A stretch of 64,000 nucleotides of DNA from NCBI GenBank assembly GCA_949358305.1, contig OX442314.1, positions 35,955,608-36,019,607 of the forward strand, read 5' to 3'. This document shows, piece after piece, positions 1 through 10,377 of the stretch; the first letter of the stretch is position 1; each line of letters opens with the position of its first letter. The translations under genes were made by a program, and so were the position numbers. Under the pieces are notes generated by a model that worked only from the letters and a program-made list of their open reading frames with translations, was not told the DNA's origin and searched no databases. The stretch is from Strigamia acuminata (Eukaryota > Arthropoda > Chilopoda > Geophilomorpha > Linotaeniidae).

Positions 1-46
1 TTTTCGGGCTTATTTGAATGAATTTGACCTTTTTTTTTTTTTTTAG

Positions 47-182
47 ATATTTCTTACTGGGTGCTAGTCTCGTCGTAGTTGCGACTTTTATTTACGGATA
101 TCAACCAAAGCCATCATCATTAAGCTCCATATCATTTTCCTATTTATCGCGGCCAAACAAAAACAAGTTGCTCAATGTCTGA
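47..182 (+). CDS. Last exon of an SLC35A3-like nucleotide-sugar transporter (partial)
   Basis: Seen: a T-rich tract ending in AG at 45-46 looks like a splice acceptor. The following frame (first full codon at 48) is open for 44 codons to TGA at 180-182. It begins YFLLGASLVVVATFIYGYQP, a hydrophobic helix followed by GYxPKP and a Ser/Asn/Lys-rich tail. Family knowledge: the last helix and tail of Golgi UDP-GlcNAc transporters (SLC35A3) have the form FFLGAxLVxxATFLYGYxPKP, so the match is good for such a short piece. These proteins exchange nucleotide sugars for UMP across the Golgi membrane. The rest of the gene lies left of the window. Another SLC35A subfamily member is possible. Confidence 0.7.
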
Positions 183-795
183 TTTAATGTACAATAACTG
201 AATAGATTATAACAAAAAATGAATTATATTAAAATGGTTGCACACTTTTGTCTCCCTCGTACAAGACAGCATAAACAACAAAAGTTAAGGACCAGTGGAC
301 AAAACATTTCTTCAATAATCAATTCCAGCAGCTGAAAATGTCATATTCAAGTGGGAATGCGAGCTTACAATGTAGTCACGTAAATGCCATATTCATGCGA
401 TGAATGTGGGCTTGCAATACAACCACAAGTACGGTAAATTCTGCATACGTGTCGGAATAGAAATGCAGTCTAACAGTACCAAATTGAGTTGCTCTCTCTT
501 CAATTTCCCCCTTGAAAATAACTTAGATTTATTGATTTTAATTAAAATCAATTAAACGTTTTTCTGTGTTGTACATTTTGATGTTTTTACGTAGGTTTTT
601 ACGTAAAGAACAACATTTATGTGATGTAGCTACTGAATGTGAACGTCTGACGAAATCTCTCTTTCTCTTGTACTTATAAGCATCCACTCTGCCTCTGTAT
701 CTGACAAATGAGTGTGAAATAGTCGAATAGCGCTTTCATTGCAATAATTCTCTACAGCTTTTGATCATTTAGATAAAGACGAATTCGATTTAAAA
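183..795. other. Non-coding: transporter 3' UTR and intergenic
   Basis: AT-rich sequence after the transporter stop. I see no coding frame with family features and no repeat. It should hold the transporter 3' UTR and the promoter of the RING gene. Confidence 0.5.
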
Positions 796-1178
796 ATGAA
801 TGCAATGGAATTAATACTGGATTTTTTAAGTGAATCGTATGAAGAAAAGGCTCCATTAGAAACTCCACCTTTGGTGGAATTGACTGACCCGTTTTGGAGA
901 CGGATTTGCCAGACGAGTGTCCCATTTGTTTGCAAGAACAAAAGCGGGACCAATCCGTAAAGAAACTACCGTGTTCCCACACTTATCACTCTGGCTGCAT
1001 CGAAACGTGGTTAGCGGACAATCATTCGTGTTCATTTTGCAGGATGGATCTTCGCCAACCGCGGCCCGAGTGGCAACGGAATCTGGATCGTAAAAATTCC
1101 AGTTTATTTAATGGAAAACGACAAAAACTGGATAGAGGGGGGAAAAAATTGATTGTCACATTTATCGAAGACTCGTAA
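796..1178 (+). pseudogene. RING-H2 E3 ubiquitin ligase-like gene with a one-base frameshift
   Basis: Two overlapping frames together look like one small single-exon gene. The first starts at ATG 796 (MNAMELILDFLSESYEEKAP) and runs to about 893. The second holds the RING and ends at TAA 1176-1178. The RING is complete: CPIC, then PCSHTYHSGC, then CSFC, which is C3H2C3 spacing, so it could bind two zincs and recruit an E2. The second frame has no usable ATG of its own upstream because TGA at 885-887 blocks it. One extra T in the T-run at 892-895 would join the frames. The size and layout resemble the RNF181 group of short RING-H2 ligases, but the tail after the RING is not one I recognise. It may be a real frameshift or a homopolymer assembly error. 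Confidence 0.6.
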
Positions 1179-2447
1179 TGCAAATTGGTCAAAAAGTGAC
1201 TCAATTACCTGTACGATTGAGACATTTTTAATCCTCCTGATTTAAAAAAAAAACTGACGCAATGTTGGGCATCAATATTCGTCCAATATCAAAGTGCTAA
1301 GGTTTTGTATGGATTGGAACAAAATTTGTTTCCAATATCAGCCTAATGAAGATCTCAATATTATAAGGTTTGTTACGGTTGTTAGTCCAATATTGGTTAT
1401 ATTATTTATCTAGACTGTGTCGAAATTAGGACAATCATGGGTGCAATTTATATTTTTACATTAGATATATTCCAGAAAAAAAACAAGAGGAATTATATAA
1501 AAACTCGAATCAAATTCTAAAATAGCATTTGAATTTATTTTGCTAGACGGCGTAAAAATAAAATTGTGTGTACACATTTTGTTGCTGAAATATGAGAGAG
1601 TTTACTCATCTGAAAGTCAAATATTAATACAATTTTGTCAGACACTCGACTCAACATGTAAACCAACACTAAATTGTAAGTTCGGTTTAAGTGAAGGTTG
1701 TCAGCAGTGGTGAATACAGTATATTCTGTGGAATGCTAAAAAAAAAGTGAATACCGTAATTACTATGAAAATTAAGATGGTAATGCATGTATTCGTTTAT
1801 TTTGCCTTCAATAGTGCATTGTACCTGTAATTACATAAATGAGATATGATGAGATGAGAAAATCAAATTTTGCAATTTTTGGATTTTTAACCAACCAAAA
1901 CAAACTAGAAATAGTAGTAATAAAATGGATCATATAAGGCACAGATTTGGTTTGGGTTGACTCGGCAGTTTCATTTTCAAAATTCCCGAACAAACTGAAA
2001 TTCAAAACTTGAAATTCCATTTTTGTATACATCCAATTCTGTTTTTATGCAGTGGATATGTTTCAGAAAAAAACCGTGTTGTAAATGTTAGTGTTTTTGT
2101 TTTTGTTTTGTGATGTTAAAAGATACAAAAACCAACTCAAAAACACTGAAAACACAATTTTCTAAAATTTTAAAAATTTTCATTAAAAAAACCGTGTTAA
2201 ATCAAAAGAAATTGTGAAAAAATGGAATTGAAGTTATTAAAAACAGAATTGGGAGTAATAATAAAAATATATTGTGCCCAACATATTAACATAACTACTT
2301 TTCAGCCTGATTTATGCCATTACTTAGTAACAAAAATCATAATCCGGGCTCAAAACAGGAATTAAAACTTAAAAACAAAAATCAATTCAAAATAATTAAA
2401 AATAGTAAACGATTCACATCATAAATCCACATTAAAAACACTGAAAA
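1179..2447. other. Intergenic, AT-rich
   Basis: Space between the RING gene (+) and KIN17 (-), which converge here, so both 3' UTRs must lie in it. Many A-runs and short AT-rich stretches. I see no conserved coding frame. Confidence 0.5.
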
Positions 2448-3596
2448 TCAAGTCGATTGTACTTTACAAATGTCTTCATATTTTACATGCGGAATAACAC
2501 GTCCGTGGACAGGCCCGGCATCAATTTTAACCGAGCAAGTAAACTTCTCCGGATGAAGTTCCAACAAAATCGCAGTAAACCCACGATAAGCGCCGTTAAC
2601 AATTTTCACTTGCCGCCCAAGCGCTGGTATAACGGTCTCCAAATGCACCTGATCCAACTTCAAAACATCCCCACCATCCAACATCCTCACAATCGCTTCA
2701 AAAGCCCCACGAACCTCCTGCACAACACCTTTCTTCCTATAATACTTCTCCCCCAACGACTGCGTCACAATCTTCACCACAATCCCTTCGTGCAACCAAT
2801 TCTGCTTCCTATTTCGCTTTTCCTTCATCTCCTCTTGCTCCGCCATTATTTCGTCCAACGCATTCCTCTTTCGCTTTTCGCCAACTTGTTCCTTCTTAAC
2901 CTTCTTTTTCCCTTCGGACTCGCCAAACACGTCGTTCGCAACGACCGTTTTCTCCGTCTCCTTCAGCTTTGCCGGCAAATTGAGAACAATTTTCTCCTCT
3001 TCGCTTTTCTCCAACTCCGTGAATCGCGGCGCTTCGTCCTCGTCGGCTTTCTCGCGACCTTTCGCCACCTGTTTGTTGATAAAATCGATGAGTCTCTCCT
3101 CGTCGTCCTTGTCGAGTCGTTTCCGCTTCTCCTTGTCTTCTTTGCGCTGAATCGTGTCCGGATCTCGGTCGATGTAGGTTATGTACCAGCCCTTTTCCGT
3201 CTGGTCCACTTTGCACTTGCCGGTCTTGCCTAGCCACTGCACGAAACCCGAGAGCGAGAGCCAGCGCGTGGCGTTCATGTGCAGGTGGTTGCGATCGGAA
3301 ATGTATTCTTGATATACTTGGTTGGCGAAAACTCGTTTCGTGTTGAAGCGGTGTTTGAGAAGTTTGAGGAAATCGTCGGCGAATTCTTTCGAGAAGCTGT
3401 CTAGATATTTGCGCGGGTTGTCGGCGAAGAGGAGGAGTTGCCGCTGGTGGGATTCAGACGTAGTGTGGCATTTGAAGCCGTTTTCGTCCCGGCATTGCTT
3501 CTGACACATTTGACAGTACCAGCGTAGTTTTTGTAGGCCTTTTGCTTTCATGGCGTTGGCGATCGCTTTCGGGGTTCCTTTCTCGTGTTTAGGCAT
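2448..3596 (-). CDS. kin17: KIN17 DNA/RNA-binding protein
   Basis: A complete 382-residue protein from ATG at 3596 with no introns; human KIN is about 393 residues. Seen: near the N-terminus the block GLQKLRWYCQMCQKQCRDEN followed by CH...H forms the C2H2 zinc finger (about residues 20-53). Next is the winged-helix segment with YQEYISDRNHLHMNAT (about 95-110) and GWYITYIDRDPDTI. A charged Lys/Glu-rich linker contains ALDEIM. The C-terminal half has WLHEGIVVKIVTQSLGEKYY, LDQVHLETVIPALG and a KOW-like VKIVNGAYRG. All these blocks are conserved in KIN17. The family is nuclear, binds curved DNA and RNA, and is linked to DNA replication, damage response and splicing complexes. The gene looks intact and functional. 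Confidence 0.96.
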   Translation of the reverse strand: MPKHEKGTPKAIANAMKAKGLQKLRWYCQMCQKQCRDENGFKCHTTSESHQRQLLLFADNPRKYLDSFSKEFADDFLKLLKHRFNTKRVFANQVYQEYISDRNHLHMNATRWLSLSGFVQWLGKTGKCKVDQTEKGWYITYIDRDPDTIQRKEDKEKRKRLDKDDEERLIDFINKQVAKGREKADEDEAPRFTELEKSEEEKIVLNLPAKLKETEKTVVANDVFGESEGKKKVKKEQVGEKRKRNALDEIMAEQEEMKEKRNRKQNWLHEGIVVKIVTQSLGEKYYRKKGVVQEVRGAFEAIVRMLDGGDVLKLDQVHLETVIPALGRQVKIVNGAYRGFTAILLELHPEKFTCSVKIDAGPVHGRVIPHVKYEDICKVQST

Positions 3597-5400
3597 GGTG
3601 GAAGGTGTGGAACAACTGCAAGTGAGATTTAGTTAAGCGGGGAGGTTTACGATTGTGAAAAATAGACTCGGGTTTAAGTATTTCACCTTTTCTACGTGCG
3701 ATAAACGTTTCACGGAACGTTGTAGTGTGTTTTTCGGTTCCACGAATACGCGCTCGAAGCGTCACCTGGTGTATTTTTGAATAAGTTTAAATATTAAGTA
3801 ATGTATACCGGTATATATTTTTTAGTTTGGTCTCGGTCTTCATTATGAATTTTTTTTTTATATTTTTGTTTTGTTTATTTATTTGTTTGTTTATTTGCAG
3901 CGCTTTAGATTTTATTTTTATTTATATTTTTGTAGACATACCGTAGTAGCAGAGACATCCAATCAGGGACGGTACTCTCGTACCCAGGATGAGATTTTGG
4001 AATCTGGAATCTCAAGATTTGGTGAGATCTTGCGAGAATTCACTAGATTTCACGAGATTCTCGAATCTGTGGAATCTTGGAATCCCATCACCTATGTCGG
4101 ACCCCTTGATAAAATAATAGTCCGTACTCCGTAGAAAATATCAAACAAAAAAAATTAACTTTAAAAATTGTCAAAAAAAAAAAATTAATATGATTGATAT
4201 TAAAATACTTCAAGAAAATAAATGAGAAACAACACAAAATCACAGGAAATGAATTATTTATTTATTTATTTATAAAATTCTACTAAAACATCAAAGATAA
4301 TCACCTAAGTCCTAAACAATTTATCAATTATCATTACCACTTATGATTTATGAATATTGTTTTCGTTGAATGTGACCTAATTAGTGCGAACAATTAAGGT
4401 TCCAACATATTTTGATTAAAATATCTTCTGGTTTTGGAGAAAAAACTACATTACACCTTGGACATTTTTAATTAGTAATTTTCCACTGTCAAAAAATGTG
4501 GAGCGCAATTTGTAAAGCATGTTCTTGAACATTTGAAGAATTTATTTTTTTTGTGATTTCTATGGAGATCACAACCGATCATAGCAATTTAAAATTTCAA
4601 TTATGCTCAAATTTATAGGAATTAAATACCTGAATTTGTTAGATTTAAAATTTTAAAATTTGATTTGTTTCTTTTATTTATTTTGTCACACGTCAAAATT
4701 AGGGGTGCACCAAACACCAAAATCACCGAAGTGTTGTTTTGGGAAATCAAAAGGAGCTGTAAATTATATTTTGTTGTTGATTTCTGATTTTATTTTGTTG
4801 TTGATTTCTGATTTTATTTTATTTCTGATGTCCCAAACCACTCAGAATACGTCCCCTCCCTCTTAGCAACCCGTAGGTCACAAAAAGCGGTCATCAATGC
4901 GAAGTTCGACCAATAAATTGGCAAACAAAACAACGCGGCTTCACGCTCAAGAGAAGACGTTTCATCTCGTCCTCATGGTTTCGGGTGTTCCAACTTTTAG
5001 TCAGAAGATCGTGAGATGCACACTATAGAAATGATCCTGTGAAGTATGATCTTAATTTTATCGGCGCTGGTCAAAAACACCCACTTGTGAAATTGCAGAC
5101 AATTAGATTGGTGCGTTGAAATGTAATCACTGTTTTAAAAAGGTAATTTGTTGTTTTTCGCCCAATAAAAGTATTTTCCAATAGATAAAAGAGTAAATAA
5201 ACATTATTGAGCCCCCAATGTATACTTGCAGTGCCCATTATTAATTCTCCATTAATATTACCTTAGTTATATGGATCAAACCTGGCGTGAATTCGGTAGA
5301 CGTAAAACGTGATATATGAACGGAAACTTATTTTCTTACAAACGATAAATAAACACTTATAAAAACCTATTTTAAATAGAAATAATTTATTTTTATTATT
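3597..5400. other. Intergenic with simple repeats
   Basis: No gene recognised. It holds T-rich and ATTT microsatellite-like stretches (3840-3930, 4255-4275). At 3975-4090 there is a cluster of GAGATTTTGGAATC-like words in both orientations. At about 4767-4829 a tandem repeat of roughly 27 bp is present twice plus a partial copy. These look like decayed mobile DNA, but I could not find ends or target duplications. Confidence 0.4.
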
Positions 5401-5421
5401 CAAATATTAATTAAATCGTAT

Positions 5422-5437
5422 GGCTCTAAAAAGAGCC
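5422..5437 (-). terminator. Histone mRNA 3' stem-loop
   Basis: On the minus strand the sequence is GGCTCT-TTTT-AGAGCC, a six-base-pair stem with a four-base loop. The consensus of replication-dependent animal histone genes is GGCTCTTTTCAGAGCC, so only one loop base differs. It lies about 55 bp past the stop of the H2A copy on the same strand, the expected position of the SLBP-bound processing signal. This also shows that the H2A copy comes from a genomic histone gene rather than from a polyadenylated cDNA. Confidence 0.85.
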
Positions 5438-5490
5438 GATCGTTGCACGTGCAACCAAAACTGCCTTCTCCTCGCTTCTCTTGCAACTTT

Positions 5491-5790
5491 TTACTTTTTA
5501 TCGGTCGTCTTGGCCAAGAGAACTGCCTGAATGTTTGGGCATAACGCCGCTTTCCGCAATTCTAACGCTCGACAACAATTTACAGAACTCTTCGTCGTTC
5601 TTGATGGCCATTTGGACGTGTCGAGGAATTCTTCTCGACTTCTTGTTGTCTCTCGCGGCGTTTCCCGCCAGCTACACAATCTCGGCCACCAGATACCCCA
5701 AGATCGCAGCCAAGTAGACCGGAGCTCCAGCCGCGATATGATTACTAAAATAATCCGAGATACCTCCTTCTTATGTATACGAGAACAAGC
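5491..5790 (-). pseudogene. Histone H2A pseudogene
   Basis: Reading the minus strand, one frame gives AAGAPVYLAA, then AEIV, an in-frame TAG (5672-5674), then [11 protein letters not shown] and [15 protein letters not shown] shift into a second frame gives [15 protein letters not shown] and a stop at 5491-5493. These are the alpha2-alpha3 and docking-domain blocks of canonical H2A, including [11 protein letters not shown] and PNIQAVLL. The part before AGAPVY is badly eroded (weak match to about 5790) and the N-terminal tail is not detectable. The segment between the two frames is unusually divergent ([15 protein letters not shown] against KLLGKVTIAQGGVLP). At least one stop and one frameshift make it non-functional as a standard H2A. 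Confidence 0.9.
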
Positions 5791-5799
5791 TAATTAATC

Positions 5800-6116
5800 A
5801 GTTTCAATGTTTTTCTGATTGTTTCGTGGCTCTGTTTTGTTGGTTTCTTTGGTTTCCATTCCTTCAGCGCGCGCTTGCTTCCATTTCATTGTGTGTGTTG
5901 GCTTCTGTTGAGTCCTGCAGCCGAGGTTAAAATCTGTGTTTTTAGTGTACGATCAGAACAACCTTGTGCGAATAAGGAAAAATGCGGTAAAACGGAGTTG
6001 GCGTGCAAATAACATCCACCTGTCAAATTAAAATCCCTTTTGGGGTTACTTTAGAATGGGCCCACTTCAGAATGGGCCCAAAATTTGTGCTTTCTAATTT
6101 TATCTCACGTCATTCC
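5800..6116. other. Intergenic, short tandem repeat
   Basis: No gene seen. A short direct repeat, AGAATGGGCCCA, occurs twice at about 6053-6078. The stretch separates the H2A copy from the hairpin element. Confidence 0.4.
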
Positions 6117-6129
6117 AATCTTTTCAACT

Positions 6130-7110
6130 TTTTTTTTTTAAAAATAAAAATGAAAGATTTCGGGGAATTTTATTGTGAAAATTTTAAATTTAATGTGAAA
6201 CATTTTATTTTTTGGTTAAATTAATTTTTAATTAATTTTTTTTTATCCAACGTAGGTCGATTTACATCTCCACAACCTATTAATCCAGATGAGGGCGGCA
6301 GTCGAGGGTCTGCTGCCGGACGAGGTGTTCGCCGGCGCGGGATTGAGTTGTACCAACCAGACCGAATTTGGATGTGTGGCGCACAAGCATTGAGACATCT
6401 GGACGCCACCTTCTTACACAAATTGCTGTACAAAGATTCTGATTTGATCACTTTTTCACTCGTCAACAGTTTGCGGAGTGAATAGTCTGGTAGCTTCTCT
6501 AGATTCCATTTGGACAGCAGATCTACAAGAATTCTTCTAGATTTGCTTTCCAAACGGAATCTTTTAGTTCGTTCCATTTGCCAAACTTTGACGAATTTAC
6601 CCAGAGTTCTATGCAACCCAATACTTGCAAGTATTGGGTTGCATAAAATGCAGCTAACTTGTAAGAGGATTGTTTGACAATTGTCAAGCAATCTTCTTAG
6701 CTGCATTTTATCAGCAATCATTATTATTTCACACATGGCGCTGGACGTGGATATATATCTTGGCCGTACACGAATTTGATGACAATGTTGACCGTTTCCA
6801 TTGATGTGTCGGGAAGGGATATTACGTTTCGTTCGTTTACCACGCTGCCTTGGGTGAATATCGACCGAAAGCAGTCACTCACTTTCTGTCAATATTCACC
6901 CAAGGCATCTGCGACTAAGATCCGTTTGTGGGCATTGACGTGCCCATCTCGGCTGTTGAGAACAGCCGCGTCAGTTTCAAACAGTTTCACAGTCGTCCCT
7001 TGATTCGTATAATTTGGTTAAAATTAATTAATTTTAACCAAACAATGAAAATGTTTGTTTTGTGTTTTTTGTTTTGTGTTGCACATTTTTGAATGAAAAT
7101 ATAAAACAAT
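6130..7110. repeat. Serial-hairpin element, copy 1
   Basis: About 0.95 kb that recurs at 16055-17015. It is built from consecutive inverted repeats. CGGCAG/CTGCCG lies at 6296-6318. A hairpin with 23-bp arms and three mismatches lies at 6502-6561. A perfect 36-bp palindrome lies at 6610-6645. An interrupted palindrome lies at 6644-6710. A stem with 26-bp arms lies at 6846-6871 and 6882-6907. TGGGCA/TGCCCA lies near 6929-6946 and CGGCTGTT-GAG-AACAGCCG at about 6950-6968. A palindrome GGTTAAAATTAATTAATTTTAACC ends the series near 7040. A minus-strand open frame (6221-6736) is kept in part in the other copy but has no recognisable domain. I could not define the ends or a target duplication, so a mobile element, a satellite-like block or an RNA gene all remain possible. 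Confidence 0.75.
6610..6645. repeat. Perfect 36-bp palindrome
   Basis: The left half TATGCAACCCAATACTTG is followed directly by its exact reverse complement. In the second hairpin element (16511-16546) the same palindrome carries two substitutions. Confidence 0.95.
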
Positions 7111-8203
7111 ATATAATTAATTATTAACTGAAAATATAAAACAAAATAAAATAAATTTACATCAAGTAGCAGACCAGTTTTCGATTATGAAATCGTAATC
7201 AGCGTCTAAAATAAACGAAATATGAATTGTAGTAACCCTAAAGTTACAAATAAATTTATGTGTATTAGAATTGGTTAAATAAACACTTTCGTACGACGTT
7301 TATGTATAATAAACTAGTTAATCTAGTTTTTAGCAGTTTCTGCGACCCTGTTGTGACGACGTTGAAATTGTTATAATCCCTCATATTCGTCGTCGCTTGG
7401 AAATGTTTAGAATTTTAATTGAGTTTCCAGTGATTGGCCAGGGATGCGCAAAGATGTCAGACTTCACATGACAAGCTGCAATTGCTGCCAAAAATGCTAA
7501 CCAATTCAGAGGAAACCTAAGGGCATGATGATGATGGCAGATTTGAGCGAATTGGAATGGAATTGACCTGAATCGAAATAGCCTCATCCTAATCATTGTT
7601 GATTATGAAACAGGCTGGGAACCGCACCTGGGAACCGCACCTGGGAACCGCAACAGCCGCACGTGAAGTGCATAAAGCTGCACCAAGTGCAATGCAGGTA
7701 AGTGATCAGCGCAGGAGCAGCTGGTCAAAAAGGAAATGATAATTTTTTTATTTAAATTTATAAATACAATAACTTGGTTTTCTGTCTAGATCGCGGTTTG
7801 TTTGATCATTGCCACAAATGATTAAACTATCTACAATTCCTGATAATTTAATTTCCGTGCTCGTGTGATTGTTTTTGATGAAAAACAACACTTTTAGATA
7901 TATACATGATAGTTTAAAATTTAGATGCACGAATTTTTGTATGCTAACACTCTTCGACGAAAAAATGCAAAAGCGATGACAGCAGCAAGTCAGCGACCAC
8001 CTGTTTTTCCAGTACAGCAAGTTCGATAAAACGTTTTATACACGTCTTGTTTACGTGACCATTTATCGTAGGCTAACGTATCAGCGATTTAAACGTATTT
8101 TACGTATTTAAACACTTGGCAACGCCACTTTAATCATATACACACGTAATCGGTCGTAGTCATCCATTATTCAGTTTGATCATTCGGTTTAAAAAATTCT
8201 AAA
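7111..8203. other. Intergenic before the SR gene
   Basis: No gene recognised. A 13-bp unit, CTGGGAACCGCAC, is repeated three times at 7615-7653. CAGGTAAGT at about 7695 is a good splice-donor match and could belong to an unseen non-coding exon. TTCAGTTTGATC near 8170, just upstream of the SR start codon, resembles an arthropod initiator (TCAGT). Confidence 0.4.
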
Positions 8204-9193
8204 ATGAGCTTACAACTTTACATTGGGGGACTGAGAAATGGAGCTTGTGAACAAGACGTCGAAGAGTTATTAGCTGGATATGGAGAAATCAGCGATATCG
8301 TTGTGAAAAAAGGATTTGGATTTGCTTCTTTCGATAATCCGAGAGATGCTAAGAACGCAGCTGCCAATTTAAACGGTACAAAATTCTTCGGAAACCGAGT
8401 AACGGTAAAGTTGGTTCGACCAAACCAGCAAAGGAAGTTTACTTTTAATCCCCGTGGACGCGGTGGTTCTTACTCGGCTTGCCGGACATTCAGGGTGGTA
8501 GTAGAGAACTTATCGACCAGCGTCAGCTGGCAGGAGTTGAAAGACTTCATGAGGCCAGCTGGACGAGTGACTTATGGCGACGCGCACCAAATGCAGCGGA
8601 ATGAAGGTGTTGTTGACTTTGCTACGGAAGCGGAAAGGGAAAATGCGATTGCAACATTTGACAACGCCGAATTGCACGGTCGCCGACTGCGACTGAGTAG
8701 AGAAGACCAAGCGCACACATCTCGATCGTGCGCAAATAACAATTCACCTCGGGGATCTACTTTCGGGTCATTTAAAACGAACCCAAGTGAGGACGGTGTG
8801 AAGTTTGCAACAGGAGAAAAAGTTGTTAACAGTCAGTTAGAAGAACAGCTGTTGCGACTGACCAGTGAAAATGATCGTTTGAGCAGAGAGAATGTGCGTT
8901 TGAGCAGAGAAAATGCGCGACTGACCAGAGAAAATGTTCACAGATCGAGATCACCAATAAGGAATAATTCACGATCAAGATCACGCAGTCGTCATTACGA
9001 CGATTCACCTCCGCCATCTACTTCCGGATTAGCGGAAGAAGTGATTAATGGCGTCGACTTTGGCGCAGGAGCGGATCCTTATCCTTATGCTTATTCAGCT
9101 TATAATGAAAATGCATGTGTTGAATTTGATAGCTGTAAAGTTAGAGATCGTTTACTGCGATTGAGCAGATCTAAGATCTCGAAACGGCAATAA
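8204..9193 (+). CDS. SR-type splicing factor with two RRMs and an internal coiled coil
   Basis: An intronless 329-residue protein. RRM1 (about residues 3-73) has RNP2 LYIGGL and RNP1 KGFGFASF. RRM2 (about 98-168) has VVVENLSTSVSWQELKDFMR, the SWQ-LKD signature of the second RRM of SRSF1/4/5/6 proteins. Then comes a Leu-rich heptad segment (about 210-248) of repeated LSREN/LTREN units, predicted as a coiled coil. A short RS block (RSRSPIRNNSRSRSRSR) follows, then a Pro/Tyr-rich end. SR proteins bind exonic enhancers and recruit U1 and U2AF. The heptad segment between RRM2 and the RS block is not typical of the family and may allow self-association. The lack of introns suggests a retrogene. Compared with the partial copy at 17063-18417, one extra base near 9175 shifts the frame, so this copy ends about nine residues earlier and loses an RS-like tail. 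Confidence 0.88.
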   Translation: MSLQLYIGGLRNGACEQDVEELLAGYGEISDIVVKKGFGFASFDNPRDAKNAAANLNGTKFFGNRVTVKLVRPNQQRKFTFNPRGRGGSYSACRTFRVVVENLSTSVSWQELKDFMRPAGRVTYGDAHQMQRNEGVVDFATEAERENAIATFDNAELHGRRLRLSREDQAHTSRSCANNNSPRGSTFGSFKTNPSEDGVKFATGEKVVNSQLEEQLLRLTSENDRLSRENVRLSRENARLTRENVHRSRSPIRNNSRSRSRSRHYDDSPPPSTSGLAEEVINGVDFGAGADPYPYAYSAYNENACVEFDSCKVRDRLLRLSRSKISKRQ

Positions 9194-10080
9194 TTCCTTA
9201 CCGCGGTCTCGTCAGTAACATTCCACGACTTTCTTACGGACCAGTAATACTTTTACATTTTCAGGTTAGGTTAGGTGGATTACACACTCCTGAGGTCTCC
9301 TTAGCAGTTAATTGGCCAAAGGAATGGATTTGATTTCAAAAAACAAAATATTGAAGCAACCCAAACTATCTATTTAGATGTCAACATTACATATATATCG
9401 TTGTGTTACTTGGGATGTTAAAAATTGATCGAATTGAGCCAAAATAAATCAAATTTGTCGTTGAGATTTACATAACTGACTAGTTTATTCAAAGTAACAT
9501 AGGTGGCGCTGCAGAAATTAACAAGTAACAAGTGACGTGCATTAGAGTAAAGAACATTCCACTAAACGGCTCCTTCTAGCGGCGAGCATCGTTTGTTTTG
9601 GCGCGTACAGTTGCACATAACTCCTAACTTTCGAAATAAAATCGTCTCGATCGCGACCACGTTAAATGGTTTCTCGAAATCGACCAAATCCGTGAAAAGA
9701 GAATTCAAATCCCACACTCGCAATACAAACTTCATGTCATCCCGGTCAAGGTCATCAAAGAGTAAGCTTCACTGTACAACTCTAACTGGGAGAATGCATT
9801 TTGCCCTTGACAACAGATACAATTTATTCTAAAAAATAAAAAAAACAAAAACAAGTTAATACTCACGACACAACCACTTGAGCTTATTCCAAGTTTCACA
9901 ACCAGTTTCATTTCTTTAACTGACCTTCAAACACATCACAGTTTTGAATCCGTCTCCATCAACTCCGGTGTTTAATCCTACCACGAAAATTCGCAGCAAA
10001 TGCAATTGTAGTTTCCAAAACTGTCCCGATCAATGTCAACCATTCCGCGTGCATTATCCGTATTGCTTTCTAACACACAG
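9194..10080. other. Toll-1 upstream region and non-coding first exon
   Basis: From about 9280 this region matches 18949-19684, so it belongs to the duplicated Toll unit. The part ending at 10080 (CACACAG before GTAATG) is the conserved non-coding first exon shared by all four Toll copies. I see no protein-coding gene here. Confidence 0.6.
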
Positions 10081-10350
10081 GTAATGTGGATGAATAACTT
10101 TTTCTCTGAAACACGTATAGCCTTTCCAACACACAGCTAATGGGGATGAATAACCTTTTCTCAGAAACACGTCGCTTTTCAATTTTTATTTAATCTTTTT
10201 GAGTTTTGGTTAGGTAAAAATGAGTGCAAGCGATATTCAAACGTGCAACAATGGTTAGATGTAAAATGTTGACGGGCTTAACAATACACGTCATAGCCAA
10301 CTGCCAACATAGCTTAAAATAACAACAGTTTAAATAACGTCTCTTTCCAG
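10081..10350 (+). other. 5' UTR intron of Toll-1
   Basis: Donor CACACAG|GTAATG and acceptor CTCTTTCCAG|AAACGCCG match those at the other Toll copies, and the coding start follows 27 bp after the acceptor. In Toll-1 the donor region is tandemly duplicated (about 60 bp). In the second copy the donor reads CAGCTAATG, so only the first keeps GT. The splicing is inferred; it rests on conservation across copies. Confidence 0.65.
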
Positions 10351-10377
10351 AAACGCCGAAATCCTCAAACGGGCCTC

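Noticed and set aside
2457-3233. 258-codon plus-strand frame opposite KIN17
   Set aside because: It is a shadow of the strongly supported KIN17 coding strand, with no features of its own.
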